A DNA stretch of 64,000 nt from an uncultured Bacilli bacterium (GTDB lineage Bacteria > Bacillota_I > Bacilli_A > RF39 > UBA660): NCBI GenBank assembly GCA_910577505.1, contig CAJTLN010000004.1, positions 1 through 64,000 on the forward strand. The letters run 5' to 3'. The notes under the pieces are model-generated. The model worked only from the letters and a program-made list of their open reading frames with translations. It did no database searches and was not told where the DNA came from. Positions 17,128 through 25,194 of this stretch are shown piece by piece. Every line of letters starts with the position of its first letter. The first letter of the stretch is position 1. A program made the position numbers and the translations under genes.

Positions 17128-17925
17128 CTACTTTTTATTTTCTTTTTTTATTTTTTTCTTTAAAGCTTCGATTCTAGAATTATATTCATTTGTAATAACT
17201 TCTATTTTTTTATTTTTTTCTTTTTCTAAACTCTCAATAGCTTTACTTGCATTATCTTTGACTTTTTTTATTTTTTCTCTTAAGTATTTTTCACTAGCTT
17301 CAAAGTTAAATGCTGAAACAAGTCTTTTATATAATCCACCACGATTTAATAATAACTCTCTTACCTTTTTAGTAATTTCTTCCGTATTATCTTTCTTAAC
17401 AGCTTTAGTAATGTTTTTAAAACCACTAATTATCTTAAAAGAAATAGATAAGTCAGTTATCAATATAATAAATATAATTATTGCTAAAACTATTAGAAAA
17501 ATACTATTTACTCTATTTATTATACCAAGAAAGAAAGGATTTAATACATATACTACTATTAATCCTAATAGTCCAAAAGCAACTAAATTATCTAAGCATA
17601 TTCTTCCATTAATATTAAACTTCTTATTAGAATAATCCCACCATCTGGCTTTAAATAATTTTTCCATTAAGTAACCTGTAAAATATTCCAAAAAAGAACA
17701 TACAAGAACTGCCATAACAAATAAAACTAAAGGATCATCAGCATATCTGTCAAGTAAGAAAGTAATAAGTATTACCCCAACACCATAAATAGGACATATA
17801 GGTCCTATCAAAAATCCTCTATTAATTAACTTTTTTTCATCATGTAAAGCAACACAGACTTCCATACACCATCCTAAAAAAGCATATATAATAAATAAAA
17901 GAAATATTTTACTAACCTGTATCAT
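17128..17925 (-). CDS. Putative ABC-transporter type IV (CmpB family) protein
   Basis: 265 aa. FIIYAFLGWCMEVCVALHDE, NRGFLIGPICPIYGVG and SFLEYFTGYLMEKLFKARWW followed by DYSNKKFNINGRICL are the typical motifs of the PF06541 family (small polytopic membrane proteins annotated as putative ABC-transporter type IV). Five or six membrane segments lie in residues 5-165. The last 65 residues are a Lys/Glu-rich coiled coil that the short family members lack. Function unknown. Strong binding site GGAGAGG. Confidence 0.8.
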   Translation of the reverse strand: MIQVSKIFLLFIIYAFLGWCMEVCVALHDEKKLINRGFLIGPICPIYGVGVILITFLLDRYADDPLVLFVMAVLVCSFLEYFTGYLMEKLFKARWWDYSNKKFNINGRICLDNLVAFGLLGLIVVYVLNPFFLGIINRVNSIFLIVLAIIIFIILITDLSISFKIISGFKNITKAVKKDNTEEITKKVRELLLNRGGLYKRLVSAFNFEASEKYLREKIKKVKDNASKAIESLEKEKNKKIEVITNEYNSRIEALKKKIKKENKK

Positions 17926-17962
17926 AATACCTCTCCATCCAATAGTTTAAGTTTATCATATT

Positions 17963-18427
17963 TTATTGTATTTCACTATTAATTATATTTTCTAATTTAT
18001 CCAATATTTTTATTTGACCTTTAAATATTTTATCCTTAGCTTCTTCTATATTAAACCATCTGCCTTCATCCATTTCTGGAAATTCTTCAATCTTTCCAGA
18101 TTTTGGTGGCCATTCTTTTTTAAATGTATTAGAAGTCATTTTTTTAGGATCAACGTCCTTTTCTATTCCAAATACTACTACTAATTTATTACATGATTTC
18201 TGTTTTTCAGCTCCTATGAAAAATAAATCATTCTTATCAACATCAAATCCTGTTTCTTCATTAAATTCCCTAACAGCAGCATCTATAGCTTTCTCATTAC
18301 GATACTCACCTTTACAAATACTCCAAGAATCTATTCCTTCCCAATAAGGACCTCCTGGATGTTCTAAATATACCATTATTTTGCCATCTTCAATCTTATA
18401 AGGTATTATTCCTGCACTTCTCTTCAT
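17963..18427 (-). CDS. Nudix hydrolase
   Basis: 154 aa. The Nudix helix is GEYRNEKAIDAAVREFNEET followed by G (REFNEETG with the catalytic Glu pair); the loop before the helix is one residue shorter than the canonical GX5E. The N-terminus RSAGIIPYKI and LEHPGGPYWEGIDSWSICKG fits the subgroup of small MutT-like enzymes with HPGGPxW. It cleaves nucleoside diphosphate-linked compounds; substrate not predictable. It lies 2 nt after the ASCH gene, so both are one unit. Confidence 0.88.
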   Translation of the reverse strand: MKRSAGIIPYKIEDGKIMVYLEHPGGPYWEGIDSWSICKGEYRNEKAIDAAVREFNEETGFDVDKNDLFFIGAEKQKSCNKLVVVFGIEKDVDPKKMTSNTFKKEWPPKSGKIEEFPEMDEGRWFNIEEAKDKIFKGQIKILDKLENIINSEIQ

Positions 18428-18429
18428 AT

Positions 18430-18771
18430 TTACTCCTTTTCAAATATAATAGCTACAACTCCATATTTTTTCTGTTCATCCTCGGTATAAAATCTTTCCA
18501 TTTCATTTAAATACATCTCTTTAGTATAACCTTCTAAATATATTCTTTTCATATCATAATGATTAACTAATTCTTTAAAATTATCATAATATTCTAAAGA
18601 TTTAACTTTAACCCTTATCATTTCATCTTCTAAAGGTCTCTTTAAAAATACTAAACTATCTCCTACATTCAATTTTCGTCTTTTTTCATCATTAACTCTA
18701 ACTTCAACATCTTTAATACCATTTTTTACTATTTCAAAAACATCACTATGTAAATGCACAATCATCTCCAT
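18430..18771 (-). CDS. ASCH domain protein
   Basis: 113 aa, single domain. FEIVKNGIKDVEVRVNDEKR and LNVGDSLVFLKR show the ASCH pattern (G-x-K-x-x-E-x-R...D-x-K-R...GD-x-I/L-x-F), with the central beta-barrel strand VKVKSLEYYDNF. ASCH domains bind or process RNA/nucleosides (for example YqfB amidohydrolase). It is paired with the Nudix gene. Confidence 0.75.
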   Translation of the reverse strand: MEMIVHLHSDVFEIVKNGIKDVEVRVNDEKRRKLNVGDSLVFLKRPLEDEMIRVKVKSLEYYDNFKELVNHYDMKRIYLEGYTKEMYLNEMERFYTEDEQKKYGVVAIIFEKE

Positions 18772-18796
18772 ATTACTTCACCATCCTAAAATTAAA

Positions 18797-19051
18797 TTAA
18801 AACATACTTAATACATATAGCCATATACTTACCCATAATATATTCCAAATATAAAATTTTATCTTTCTTGTTTTATGTCTAAATATTAACATTGCTAAAA
18901 TAGCACCAACACCACCACCAACGAATCCCAAGAAAAATAAACAACGTTCACTAATTCTATTATATCTCTTTTTAGATAGAAGTTTATCTATTTCATATAT
19001 AATAAAAGTAACTATATTTATAACAATTAAATAATATTCTAACAATTTCAT
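18797..19051 (-). CDS. DUF1294 small membrane protein
   Basis: 84 aa with about three membrane segments. YEIDKLLSKKRYNRISERCL followed by FFLGFVGGGVGAILAMLIFR and HKTRKIKF is the DUF1294 signature (D-K-xxA...R-x-E-xxL...GGxxGA...HKTxKxxF). I place the start at the ATG at 19051 (binding site AGGTGA 5 nt upstream); a longer reading frame up to 19135 would run through the terminator hairpin of the preceding gene. Function unknown. Confidence 0.8.
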   Translation of the reverse strand: MKLLEYYLIVINIVTFIIYEIDKLLSKKRYNRISERCLFFLGFVGGGVGAILAMLIFRHKTRKIKFYIWNILWVSIWLYVLSMF

Positions 19052-19076
19052 ATTTTCACCTAATATAATTATATCA

Positions 19077-19104
19077 AAAAAGAGCCCTTTTTTAAGCTCT
19101 TTTT
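19077..19104 (-). terminator. Terminator after surface protein gene
   Basis: 9-bp stem AAAAAGAGC / GCTCTTTTT overlapping the end of the gene that stops at 19092. Confidence 0.75.
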
Positions 19105-20357
19105 CTCTTTCTTTTCTTTTTATTAAGTAAATCACTTTTAATAAGAATAAACCCTATTAAAGCAACACTAGCTATAACTATAAACAATAAAATAGATATC
19201 TTAAATATATTGCTAATGTTAACATTACTTTTTTCCACAATATCTGAAGCAATATCAACTGCAATATCTTCTACAACTGGATTAGCTATTACACCATACT
19301 GACTTAAATGGGTAGTTTCAAATACTATGTAATCATCTTCCAAAGTTCCATCTATATATTCAGTTATCTCTCCCTTATCATTAACATATATTATCTGATA
19401 ATTTTCATACTTTTCTTTAGGACCATCTATTTTTATTTTTATAATATATTTACCATTTTTCATAGAAACTTCTTTTTTGCCATTATATACACTAACATCA
19501 TAAAAGCTTACTAAATCTTTATCTGTAATTGAAGCAGAAACCTTACTTGCTACTTCTTTTTCTTTAAGATTCTCTTCTTTTAATTTATATTTTTTATTTA
19601 ATTTTTTTTCAGATATTAATATAACATTATCTGTTTCTAATTTGTTTTCTTCTTTCTTAGGTATAACTTCTTGTTTAGTTTCTTCACTTGGTTTTACATA
19701 TTCAATTATACCAAATCCATCATTAACTAAGATATTTAAATCTGTTTCAATATGCTGTTTAATCCATGATTCTGTAACTACTACAGATGTCATTTTTAAA
19801 TAATCAGCAACTTGTACTAATTTATAATCTTCTACATTAAATTCACTAGGTAAATCATTCCCTGCGCTTAGCAATTCATAGTTTTCTTCAAATTCTAATG
19901 TCGTTCCCTCATATATTTTTTTTGTATTATCCAATACTGCTTTATCTTTATATATATACTGATAAACAGATTCTCCATTTACAACTTTTTTTACAAAAGA
20001 ATTTTGTTTAAATTTTAAAGATCCACTACCACTTACTTTAAATTTAGAATCACTTATATGCAACAATGATATATTATTATTTCCTTTTATATCAATTATT
20101 ACATCATATTCTTCCCAGTTGGTAAAATAATAACCATTAAAATTATTTAATACAATAGTATTTCCTTCTCCAGAATAATAAATTGATTCATTACTATTAC
20201 CAAATTGACTACCTTTGCAAATATACTTTTCCTCATCTAAACTTGAGCTTAATTTAAATGACGCTAATACTTTGCAGCTACCTACAGTTAATGCTTGAGT
20301 ATTCATAATACCTATAAACATTAATAGTAATGCAACTACTAAATATCTCTTTTTCAT
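19092..20357 (-). CDS. Secreted, C-terminally anchored surface protein (unknown)
   Basis: About 421 aa. The signal peptide MKKRYLVVALLLMFIGIMNT ends near QALTVGS; the C-terminus has a membrane segment (about 390-412) followed by a basic tail KKKRKRKRA, so it is a type I membrane protein exposed outside. The N-terminal 130 residues are beta-rich (KYICKGSQFGNSNESIYY), then a Lys/Glu-rich linker (EETKQEVIPKKEENKLETD) and a second beta domain ending TTHLSQYGVIA, a motif common at the end of repeat and stalk domains of surface proteins. ATG at 20357 preferred over the GTG at 20369. Function unknown. Confidence 0.7.
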   Translation of the reverse strand: MKKRYLVVALLLMFIGIMNTQALTVGSCKVLASFKLSSSLDEEKYICKGSQFGNSNESIYYSGEGNTIVLNNFNGYYFTNWEEYDVIIDIKGNNNISLLHISDSKFKVSGSGSLKFKQNSFVKKVVNGESVYQYIYKDKAVLDNTKKIYEGTTLEFEENYELLSAGNDLPSEFNVEDYKLVQVADYLKMTSVVVTESWIKQHIETDLNILVNDGFGIIEYVKPSEETKQEVIPKKEENKLETDNVILISEKKLNKKYKLKEENLKEKEVASKVSASITDKDLVSFYDVSVYNGKKEVSMKNGKYIIKIKIDGPKEKYENYQIIYVNDKGEITEYIDGTLEDDYIVFETTHLSQYGVIANPVVEDIAVDIASDIVEKSNVNISNIFKISILLFIVIASVALIGFILIKSDLLNKKKRKRKRA

Positions 20358-20455
20358 AAAATATTTCACTACTTTCTTAAAAGGGAATGAACTAATTATA
20401 ACACTATTATGGTAAAAAAAAAGAAAAATTATTCTGTTATAACTTTTCTATATAT

Positions 20456-20959
20456 CTAATTCGAATTATTATAAGCAACTTTTAAAATATCTTCATCCTC
20501 CAATACTTCTGTATAAAAGTGTTGAGCTTTGCTTTTCATTTTTGCAATCTCTAATATATTGTTATCACTAATTGATATAGCATATAATCTATGTCTAAAA
20601 CCAAATAAACTATCTTTAAAGACTTCAATATCTTGCCTATTTATTATACCCATTATATACTTATTAACTGTTTCAAACCTCAACTTTTCTAAAGATAAAA
20701 ATTCTTTTCTTAAATCTTCTATAGAAACATTCTCAACTTTTAAATCAATAAGACTATAAATAGTTGCAATTTTAACACTAATATTTTTAAAAAACTCTTT
20801 TAGTTCATTATCATCATATATTTCAAACAATGATTTATCATCAAAAATAGGAAGATCAATTAAAAAATTATCTATTCTTTCCAAAACATTACCACAATCA
20901 TTTAATGCATCATTATAGATTTTATTAATTTCTTCAATATAAAACGTTATCTTATCCAT
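20456..20959 (-). CDS. Hypothetical helical protein
   Basis: 167 aa, highly charged and predicted mostly helical (FYIEEINKIYNDALNDCGNV, later KSKAQHFYTEVLEDEDILK). No signal peptide or membrane segment and no recognised motif. Fair binding site AAGG. It lies 7 nt after the DUF3592 gene, likely in one unit. Confidence 0.6.
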   Translation of the reverse strand: MDKITFYIEEINKIYNDALNDCGNVLERIDNFLIDLPIFDDKSLFEIYDDNELKEFFKNISVKIATIYSLIDLKVENVSIEDLRKEFLSLEKLRFETVNKYIMGIINRQDIEVFKDSLFGFRHRLYAISISDNNILEIAKMKSKAQHFYTEVLEDEDILKVAYNNSN

Positions 20960-20966
20960 ACAAACC

Positions 20967-21602
20967 TTATATAAATAATGTGATTACTATTATTAATGCA
21001 GCAATCATAAAAAATGTACAAAGACCAATATTATAAATTTTTTCTGGCTTAGTCTTTTCAAAAAAAGTATTAGCATGATCATTTGGATCTATATATATTT
21101 TTATTTTATCACCTAATTTAGGTATAAATTTATTTATGTAATCAGGAGTACCTACTTTATATACTTCATCCCCTACTTTATATTGATAAATAACTTGATA
21201 ATATTCTTTTGTAGTATTAGGATTCTTAACTAAATCTATTACTTCCCCTTCAACTACCAGACTATATATTTTTGATATTTCTTTTTTATTCAAACACATA
21301 AATATTAATGTGACTGCCATTAAAAGAAAAGTACTTAAACATATCATAAATGTTACCGAATCTCCTTTATCAAGAACTCCATAATCAAATAATATTAATG
21401 CAAATGCTAAACTCAAACCTAGACTAAAAAATAAATAACCTGATGAATTTCTATTAAACATTATACAAACACCATATAAAACTGCTCCTATTCCAGCAGC
21501 AATACCAGAAATAATTAAATGATTATGAAACAGAGCAATTAATATTAGTGTTATTACTCCTATTACAAAAGATATATTATTAATTATTTTTTCTTTATCC
21601 AT
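20967..21602 (-). CDS. DUF3592-type membrane protein
   Basis: About 211 aa. Five membrane segments in the first 115 residues and one at the C-terminus. Between them is a soluble strand-rich part: VVEGEVIDLVKN, YYQVIYQYKVGDEVYKVG and PKLGDKIKIYIDPNDHANTF, the pattern of DUF3592 (Y-x-x-x-Y-x-x-x-G-x-x-Y...G-x-x-x-x-v-x-Y-x-P-x-x-P). Start at 21602 (AGGTGG 5 nt upstream). Function unknown. Confidence 0.65.
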   Translation of the reverse strand: MDKEKIINNISFVIGVITLILIALFHNHLIISGIAAGIGAVLYGVCIMFNRNSSGYLFFSLGLSLAFALILFDYGVLDKGDSVTFMICLSTFLLMAVTLIFMCLNKKEISKIYSLVVEGEVIDLVKNPNTTKEYYQVIYQYKVGDEVYKVGTPDYINKFIPKLGDKIKIYIDPNDHANTFFEKTKPEKIYNIGLCTFFMIAALIIVITLFI

Positions 21603-21635
21603 ATTTACCACCTATCATAATTATATCATTATATT

Positions 21636-21860
21636 TTATTTTTCATCATCTTTTTTAGGTATTGGATCATAACCATATCCACCAAAAGGATTACATCTTA
21701 AAATTCTCTTTATACCATAATATACCCCTTTAATAACTCCATAGCTTAATATAGCTTCTTTCATATATTGTGAACAAGTAGGAGTGTATCTACACATAGA
21801 ATGGCAATGCAAAGGAGTTATTTGATATAAATCTATTAACTTTATTAATACTTTTTTCAT
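21636..21860 (-). CDS. yidD: Membrane protein insertion efficiency factor YidD
   Basis: 74 aa, the usual length. CRYTPTCSQYMKEAILSYGV, RILRCNPFGGYGYDPIP is the complete YidD signature (C-R-F-x-P-T-C-S-x-Y...R-x-x-R-C-x-P-x-x-x-G-G-x-D-P-V-P). The protein sits at the inner leaflet and aids YidC-dependent insertion. It is normally near rpmH-rnpA-yidC; here it is detached from those genes. Confidence 0.95.
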   Translation of the reverse strand: MKKVLIKLIDLYQITPLHCHSMCRYTPTCSQYMKEAILSYGVIKGVYYGIKRILRCNPFGGYGYDPIPKKDDEK

Positions 21861-21900
21861 AATGTCACCTTTTCCCTATTTTAACAAAAATAAAATAAAA

Positions 21901-21920
21901 AAAGAACTATTTATAGTCCT
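21901..21920 (-). terminator. Weak terminator after 21907-22692
   Basis: Imperfect stem AGAACTA / TAGTCCT on the plus strand (one G-U), followed on the minus strand by a long T run. Confidence 0.5.
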
Positions 21921-22692
21921 TCTTAGCTAAAGTTAATGAATTTTCTTCTAAAGAAATAGTTTGTTCAAAATAAATCATAAAATCACTCATAGCTTCTTCT
22001 CCAAAACCTTGATTTTTCATTATCTCTAATAAAGTTCCATTTTTATACATTTCTAATATTTTATTATAATAAGCACCATATGCATATCTTAATCTAAAAT
22101 TTTCTTTATGTCTTCTTAACTGATTAGAATCATCAACCTTAATAACATTAAAAGTATTATGTGTATTTCTATTTATTTTTCTTGTATCACATTCAAGACT
22201 TGCTAATTCAGTTCTTTTATTTTCTAAAGTTTCTTTTTCATACTTTACCATTTCTTCCAAACCAGCTATTTCACGCTTAGAAGGGCAAAAAACAAGTTCC
22301 AAGCTAGCAAATATCTGTCCAACTATTATACTAGCCGGTAAAGTCGTTAAAAGAGTTCCTACATAAGGATTAAAATTACCATAAGATGTCAAAATATATT
22401 CAGCATCATTACCAATAAGAGAAACAATACTAAATACAAATGCTGCTCCAACTGAAACTGCTCCAGTAATAGGAACAAGTTTTTTATAATAATTAAAACG
22501 CGATTTTCTTTCACTAACTCTGCTATTAAATCTCTTTTCATCTGTATCAAGTGCCTTCGATAAAAACTCTATTTCATTTTGAACAACAAATCTTGCTCCA
22601 ATATTGTCATAATATGGAACAATACTTTCAATATCCTTATCTCCTTTGGTAACAACTTTATCATCTATACAAACATAACTTTTAATCATCAT
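21907..22692 (-). CDS. Hypothetical protein with two membrane segments
   Basis: 261 aa. Residues 1-65 are soluble, two hydrophobic segments follow (about 70-92 and 103-132, containing AVSVGAAFVFSIVSLIG and LLTTLPASIIVGQIFASLEL), then a charged coiled coil (KREIAGLEEMVKYEKETLEN) and a helical C-terminus. No family recognised. Binding site AAGGGGG 4 nt before the ATG. It is the last gene before the tRNA cluster. Confidence 0.6.
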   Translation of the reverse strand: MMIKSYVCIDDKVVTKGDKDIESIVPYYDNIGARFVVQNEIEFLSKALDTDEKRFNSRVSERKSRFNYYKKLVPITGAVSVGAAFVFSIVSLIGNDAEYILTSYGNFNPYVGTLLTTLPASIIVGQIFASLELVFCPSKREIAGLEEMVKYEKETLENKRTELASLECDTRKINRNTHNTFNVIKVDDSNQLRRHKENFRLRYAYGAYYNKILEMYKNGTLLEIMKNQGFGEEAMSDFMIYFEQTISLEENSLTLAKKDYK

Positions 22693-22762
22693 TAATCCCC
22701 CTTAGATTTAAAAGTATTATATGTACTTTTTTATTAAATGTCCAGCTTTTTATACAAATAAA

Positions 22763-22784
22763 AAACTTCCTTTTAAGGAAGTTT
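22763..22784 (-). terminator. Terminator after tRNA-Arg/tRNA-Pro
   Basis: Perfect 8-bp stem AAACTTCC / GGAAGTTT, 10 nt beyond the CCA end of tRNA-Pro. Confidence 0.8.
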
Positions 22785-22794
22785 ATAAACTAAA

Positions 22795-22871
22795 TGGTCG
22801 AGAAGACAGGATTCGAACCTGCGACCCCTAGTTCCCAAAACTAGTGCACTACCAAGCTGTGCTACTTCTCG
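22795..22871 (-). tRNA. tRNA-Pro (UGG)
   Basis: Cloverleaf on the minus strand: acceptor CGAGAAG/CTTCTCG, anticodon stem CTAGT/ACTAG with loop TTTGGGA reading UGG, T-loop GGTTCGAATC, encoded CCA. Confidence 0.95.
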
Positions 22872-22879
22872 ATTAATAA

Positions 22880-22957
22880 TGGTGCGCCCAAAGGGAGTCG
22901 AACCCCTAACCTTTTGATCCGTAGTCAAATGCTCTATCCAATTGAGCTATGAGCGCA
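22880..22957 (-). tRNA. tRNA-Arg (ACG)
   Basis: Acceptor TGCGCTC paired with the 3' strand, anticodon stem TTTGA/TCAAA around CTACGGA (anticodon ACG, read as ICG after deamination), T-loop GGTTCGACTC, encoded CCA. Confidence 0.95.
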
Positions 22958-22989
22958 TTCAACTGGATCGTTTCCATAAACGCAAACTC

Positions 22990-23018
22990 ATTATATCTTT
23001 ATTTTATGCAAAATGCAA
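22990..23018 (-). promoter_or_regulatory. Promoter of tRNA-Arg/tRNA-Pro
   Basis: TTGCAT (23013-23018), 17-bp spacer, TATAAT (22990-22995) on the minus strand, 33 bp before the tRNA-Arg 5' end. Confidence 0.75.
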
Positions 23019-23085
23019 GTCTTTTTTGCATAAAATAACATTTTTTCCTTTTATTTTCTTAATTTTATCAATATTTATATATGAA

Positions 23086-23110
23086 AAAAGATTCGATAAA
23101 CGAATCTTTT
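23086..23110 (-). terminator. Terminator after the Val-Thr-Tyr-Gln-Lys tRNA operon
   Basis: 10-bp perfect stem AAAAGATTCG / CGAATCTTTT with a 5-nt loop, 10 nt after tRNA-Lys; it separates this operon from the Arg-Pro unit. Confidence 0.8.
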
Positions 23111-23119
23111 ATTTTCGAA

Positions 23120-23195
23120 TGGTGACCCGCATGAGATTCGAACTCATGACCCTTTGATTAAAAGTCAAATGCTCTACCGACTGAGCTAGCGGATC
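23120..23195 (-). tRNA. tRNA-Lys (UUU)
   Basis: Anticodon stem TTTGA/TCAAA around CTTTTAA (anticodon UUU), D-arm AGCTCAGTCGGTAGAGC, T-loop GTTCGAATC, encoded CCA. Confidence 0.95.
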
Positions 23196-23200
23196 AAGAA

Positions 23201-23276
23201 TGGCTGCCTTGGATGGACTCGAACCATCGGAATGTCAGAGTCAAAGTCTGATGCCTTACCACTTGGCTACAAGGCA
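23201..23276 (-). tRNA. tRNA-Gln (UUG)
   Basis: Acceptor TGCCTTG/CAAGGCA, anticodon stem TCAGA/TCTGA around CTTTGAC (anticodon UUG), T-loop GGTTCGAGTC, encoded CCA. Confidence 0.95.
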
Positions 23277-23285
23277 ATACAGAAA

Positions 23286-23369
23286 TGGTGGGAGGACATG
23301 GATTTGAACCATGGAACCCGAAGGAACAGATTTACAGTCTGCCGCGTTTGACCACTTCGCTATCCTCCC
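23286..23369 (-). tRNA. tRNA-Tyr (GUA)
   Basis: Acceptor GGGAGGA/TCCTCCC, anticodon loop CTGTAAA (GUA), long variable arm (class II), T-loop GGTTCAAATC, encoded CCA. Confidence 0.95.
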
Positions 23370-23377
23370 ACAATTAA

Positions 23378-23453
23378 TGGTGCCGACAGAGGGAGTCGAA
23401 CCCCCAACCTACTGATTACAAGTCAGTTGCGCTGCCAGTTACGCTATGTCGGC
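23378..23453 (-). tRNA. tRNA-Thr (UGU)
   Basis: Acceptor GCCGACA/TGTCGGC, anticodon stem ACTGA/TCAGT around CTTGTAA (UGU), T-loop GGTTCGACTC, encoded CCA. Confidence 0.95.
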
Positions 23454-23461
23454 AAAAAAAA

Positions 23462-23538
23462 TGGTGGGCGATATAGGACTCGAACCTATGACCCCCTGCT
23501 TGTAAGGCAGGTGCTCTAACCAACTGAGCTAATCGCCC
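23462..23538 (-). tRNA. tRNA-Val (UAC)
   Basis: Acceptor GGGCGAT/ATCGCCC, anticodon stem CCTGC/GCAGG around CTTACAA (UAC), T-loop GGTTCGAGTC, encoded CCA. First gene of the five-tRNA operon. Confidence 0.95.
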
Positions 23539-23561
23539 GAAATTTGCTCTGGACATGTCTA

Positions 23562-23590
23562 AGTATACCAACTAAATATTTCTTTGTCAA
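23562..23590 (-). promoter_or_regulatory. Promoter of the Val-Thr-Tyr-Gln-Lys tRNA operon
   Basis: Consensus TTGACA (23585-23590), 17-bp spacer, TATACT (23562-23567), 24 bp upstream of the tRNA-Val 5' end. Confidence 0.85.
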
Positions 23591-23701
23591 TATTTTTTTT
23601 AAAAATTATATTTTTTTATTGGTATTTCCCAAAGACATTCATATTATAACCTAAAATCAAAAAAAGTCCAACACTTTTTTTTAATTTATTGAACTTTTTT
23701 A

Positions 23702-24334
23702 CTATTTTTTATCATCTTTTCTTTTTTTATGTTGCGTTAAGCCTCTTTTTACATAAATCAAATAATCAGAAAGACTCTCATTTTCATATTCTTCACTATA
23801 TAAAGCTCTATTAAAATCAAAATTTTCTGGATAATAAGAAGCAAAATCATCTGCTAAATTTATAAAAGCTTCATATTCTTCTTCTGACATAATAAAAATC
23901 AAATGCGTTTTAAATTTAGCAAAAAAGGAATCTTTTCCTAATTCTAAAACAGTATAGAATTTTTTCTGTGCTTCTTTATAAATTTTTCCACATACTGTAC
24001 ATGTTGCATTATTATAAAATTTATCATTTATAAAATCTATATATTTTTCAAATCCATAAACTATCATTGGAATATTTTCTGCTTTCTGTAATAACTGCTT
24101 CAATGATAACTCTTGTATTGTAGATAAATCGAACAATTCAAATTCTGGATGATTTTTAATTATCTTATCTAATAAATACTTAGTTACATCTTCACAATCA
24201 CTAATGATCTGAAAATTATTAGATGATGATTCAGAAGGATGTTTTATATTAAACAATACATCTTCTATATATTCATCTATATTATTTTGTGCTGCTGTAT
24301 ATTTAATTCCATCAACTCTAATAGTAAATTCCAT
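23702..24334 (-). CDS. Hypothetical protein with a CxxC motif
   Basis: 210 aa from the ATG at 24334, which has a strong binding site (GGAGGAG); a longer frame to 24406 would cross the tRNA terminator. Soluble and acidic. ATCTVCGKIYKEAQKKFYT near residue 130 has one CxxC. The C-terminus is Lys-rich (QHKKRKDDKK). No family recognised. It stands alone between two tRNA operons. Confidence 0.6.
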   Translation of the reverse strand: MEFTIRVDGIKYTAAQNNIDEYIEDVLFNIKHPSESSSNNFQIISDCEDVTKYLLDKIIKNHPEFELFDLSTIQELSLKQLLQKAENIPMIVYGFEKYIDFINDKFYNNATCTVCGKIYKEAQKKFYTVLELGKDSFFAKFKTHLIFIMSEEEYEAFINLADDFASYYPENFDFNRALYSEEYENESLSDYLIYVKRGLTQHKKRKDDKK

Positions 24335-24394
24335 ATTTAGCTCCTCCAATTTAAAAAGTATAATAACACAAATATAATATCTAAACAATAAAAA

Positions 24395-24417
24395 AACTCG
24401 AATCAATATTCCGAGTT
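24395..24417 (-). terminator. Terminator after the Ser-fMet-Asp-Phe tRNA operon
   Basis: Stem AACTCG(AA) / (TTC)CGAGTT, 10 nt beyond tRNA-Phe, followed on the minus strand by a T run. Confidence 0.7.
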
Positions 24418-24427
24418 AATTTTAAAA

Positions 24428-24503
<76 letters not shown>

Positions 24504-24506
24504 AAA

Positions 24507-24583
24507 TGGCGGTCCGTACGGGATTCGAACCCGTGATCTTCTGCGTGACAGGCAGACGTCATAGGCCTCTAGACTAACGGACC
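24507..24583 (-). tRNA. tRNA-Asp (GUC)
   Basis: Acceptor GGTCCGT/ACGGACC, anticodon stem TCTGC/GCAGA around CTGTCAC (GUC), discriminator G, encoded CCA. Confidence 0.95.
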
Positions 24584-24586
24584 ATT

Positions 24587-24663
24587 TGGTTGCGGGAGCT
24601 GGATTTGAACCAACGACCTCCGGGTTATGAGCCCGGCGAGCTACCAGACTGCTCCATCCCGCG
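24587..24663 (-). tRNA. Initiator tRNA-fMet (CAU)
   Basis: Anticodon stem CGGG/CCCG around CTCATAA (CAU). The three G-C pairs next to the loop and the C1-A72 mismatch (5' CGCGGGA, 3' TCCCGCA) mark it as the initiator rather than the elongator Met tRNA. Confidence 0.92.
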
Positions 24664-24682
24664 ATAAATAAAAATTATTAAG

Positions 24683-24775
24683 TGGCGGAGGAAAAGGGAT
24701 TCGAACCCCTGCGCCGCTCACACGACCTTCCGGTTTTCAAGACCGGTCCCTTCAACCAGACTTGGGTATTCCTCC
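24683..24775 (-). tRNA. tRNA-Ser (UGA)
   Basis: Class II tRNA with a long variable arm; acceptor GGAGGAA, anticodon stem CCGGT/ACCGG around CTTGAAA (UGA), discriminator G, encoded CCA. First gene of its operon. Confidence 0.95.
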
Positions 24776-24805
24776 ACACATCGCATTTCTTTCAGCGACA
24801 AGTTG

Positions 24806-24835
24806 ATTATAGCACAATATAAAAAAACATGTCAA
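24806..24835 (-). promoter_or_regulatory. Promoter of the Ser-fMet-Asp-Phe tRNA operon
   Basis: TTGACA (24830-24835), 18-bp spacer, TATAAT (24806-24811), 31 bp before the tRNA-Ser 5' end. Confidence 0.85.
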
Positions 24836-24935
24836 CATAAAAATTAAAAAAAATTGACTTTATCACTTTTTCTAGAAAACAAAGCTAAATATTTCAAAAA
24901 AACAAAGATATTTTTTATTTTTTTCAAAAAAAGTA

Positions 24936-24964
24936 TTGCCAAACTCAATAAAATGCGTTATACT
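24936..24964 (+). promoter_or_regulatory. Promoter of tRNA-Leu
   Basis: TTGCCA (24936-24941), 17-bp spacer, TATACT (24959-24964), 30 bp before tRNA-Leu on the plus strand; it diverges from the tRNA-Ser promoter. Confidence 0.8.
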
Positions 24965-24994
24965 CAAGAAGTCTTATGAAAAAGACGTGGTGCT

Positions 24995-25083
24995 GCCCAA
25001 GTGGCGGAACAGGTAGACGCACAGGACTTAAAATCCTGCGAGATTTAACCCTCGTGCCGGTTCAAGTCCGGCCTTGGGCACCA
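24995..25083 (+). tRNA. tRNA-Leu (UAA)
   Basis: Class II tRNA: acceptor GCCCAAG/CTTGGGC, anticodon loop CTTAAAA (UAA), variable arm GAGATTTAACCCTC, T-loop GGTTCAAGTC, encoded CCA. Confidence 0.95.
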
Positions 25084-25094
25084 TTAAGTAAATA

Positions 25095-25118
25095 ACGAAT
25101 CAAATGATTCGTTTTTTT
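25095..25118 (+). terminator. Terminator of tRNA-Leu
   Basis: Perfect 8-bp stem ACGAATCA / TGATTCGT with a 2-nt loop and a seven-T tail. Confidence 0.85.
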
Positions 25119-25156
25119 CATGTCTATTTCTAATAAATAATTTAATTAATAAATCA

Positions 25157-25194
25157 AAAAAGGAAAACCTACTTTATTTCAGTTTCCTTTCTTT
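25157..25194 (-). terminator. Terminator of S1-domain gene
   Basis: Stem AAAGGAAA / TTTCCTTT spanning the 3' end of the gene, T run on the minus strand. Confidence 0.6.
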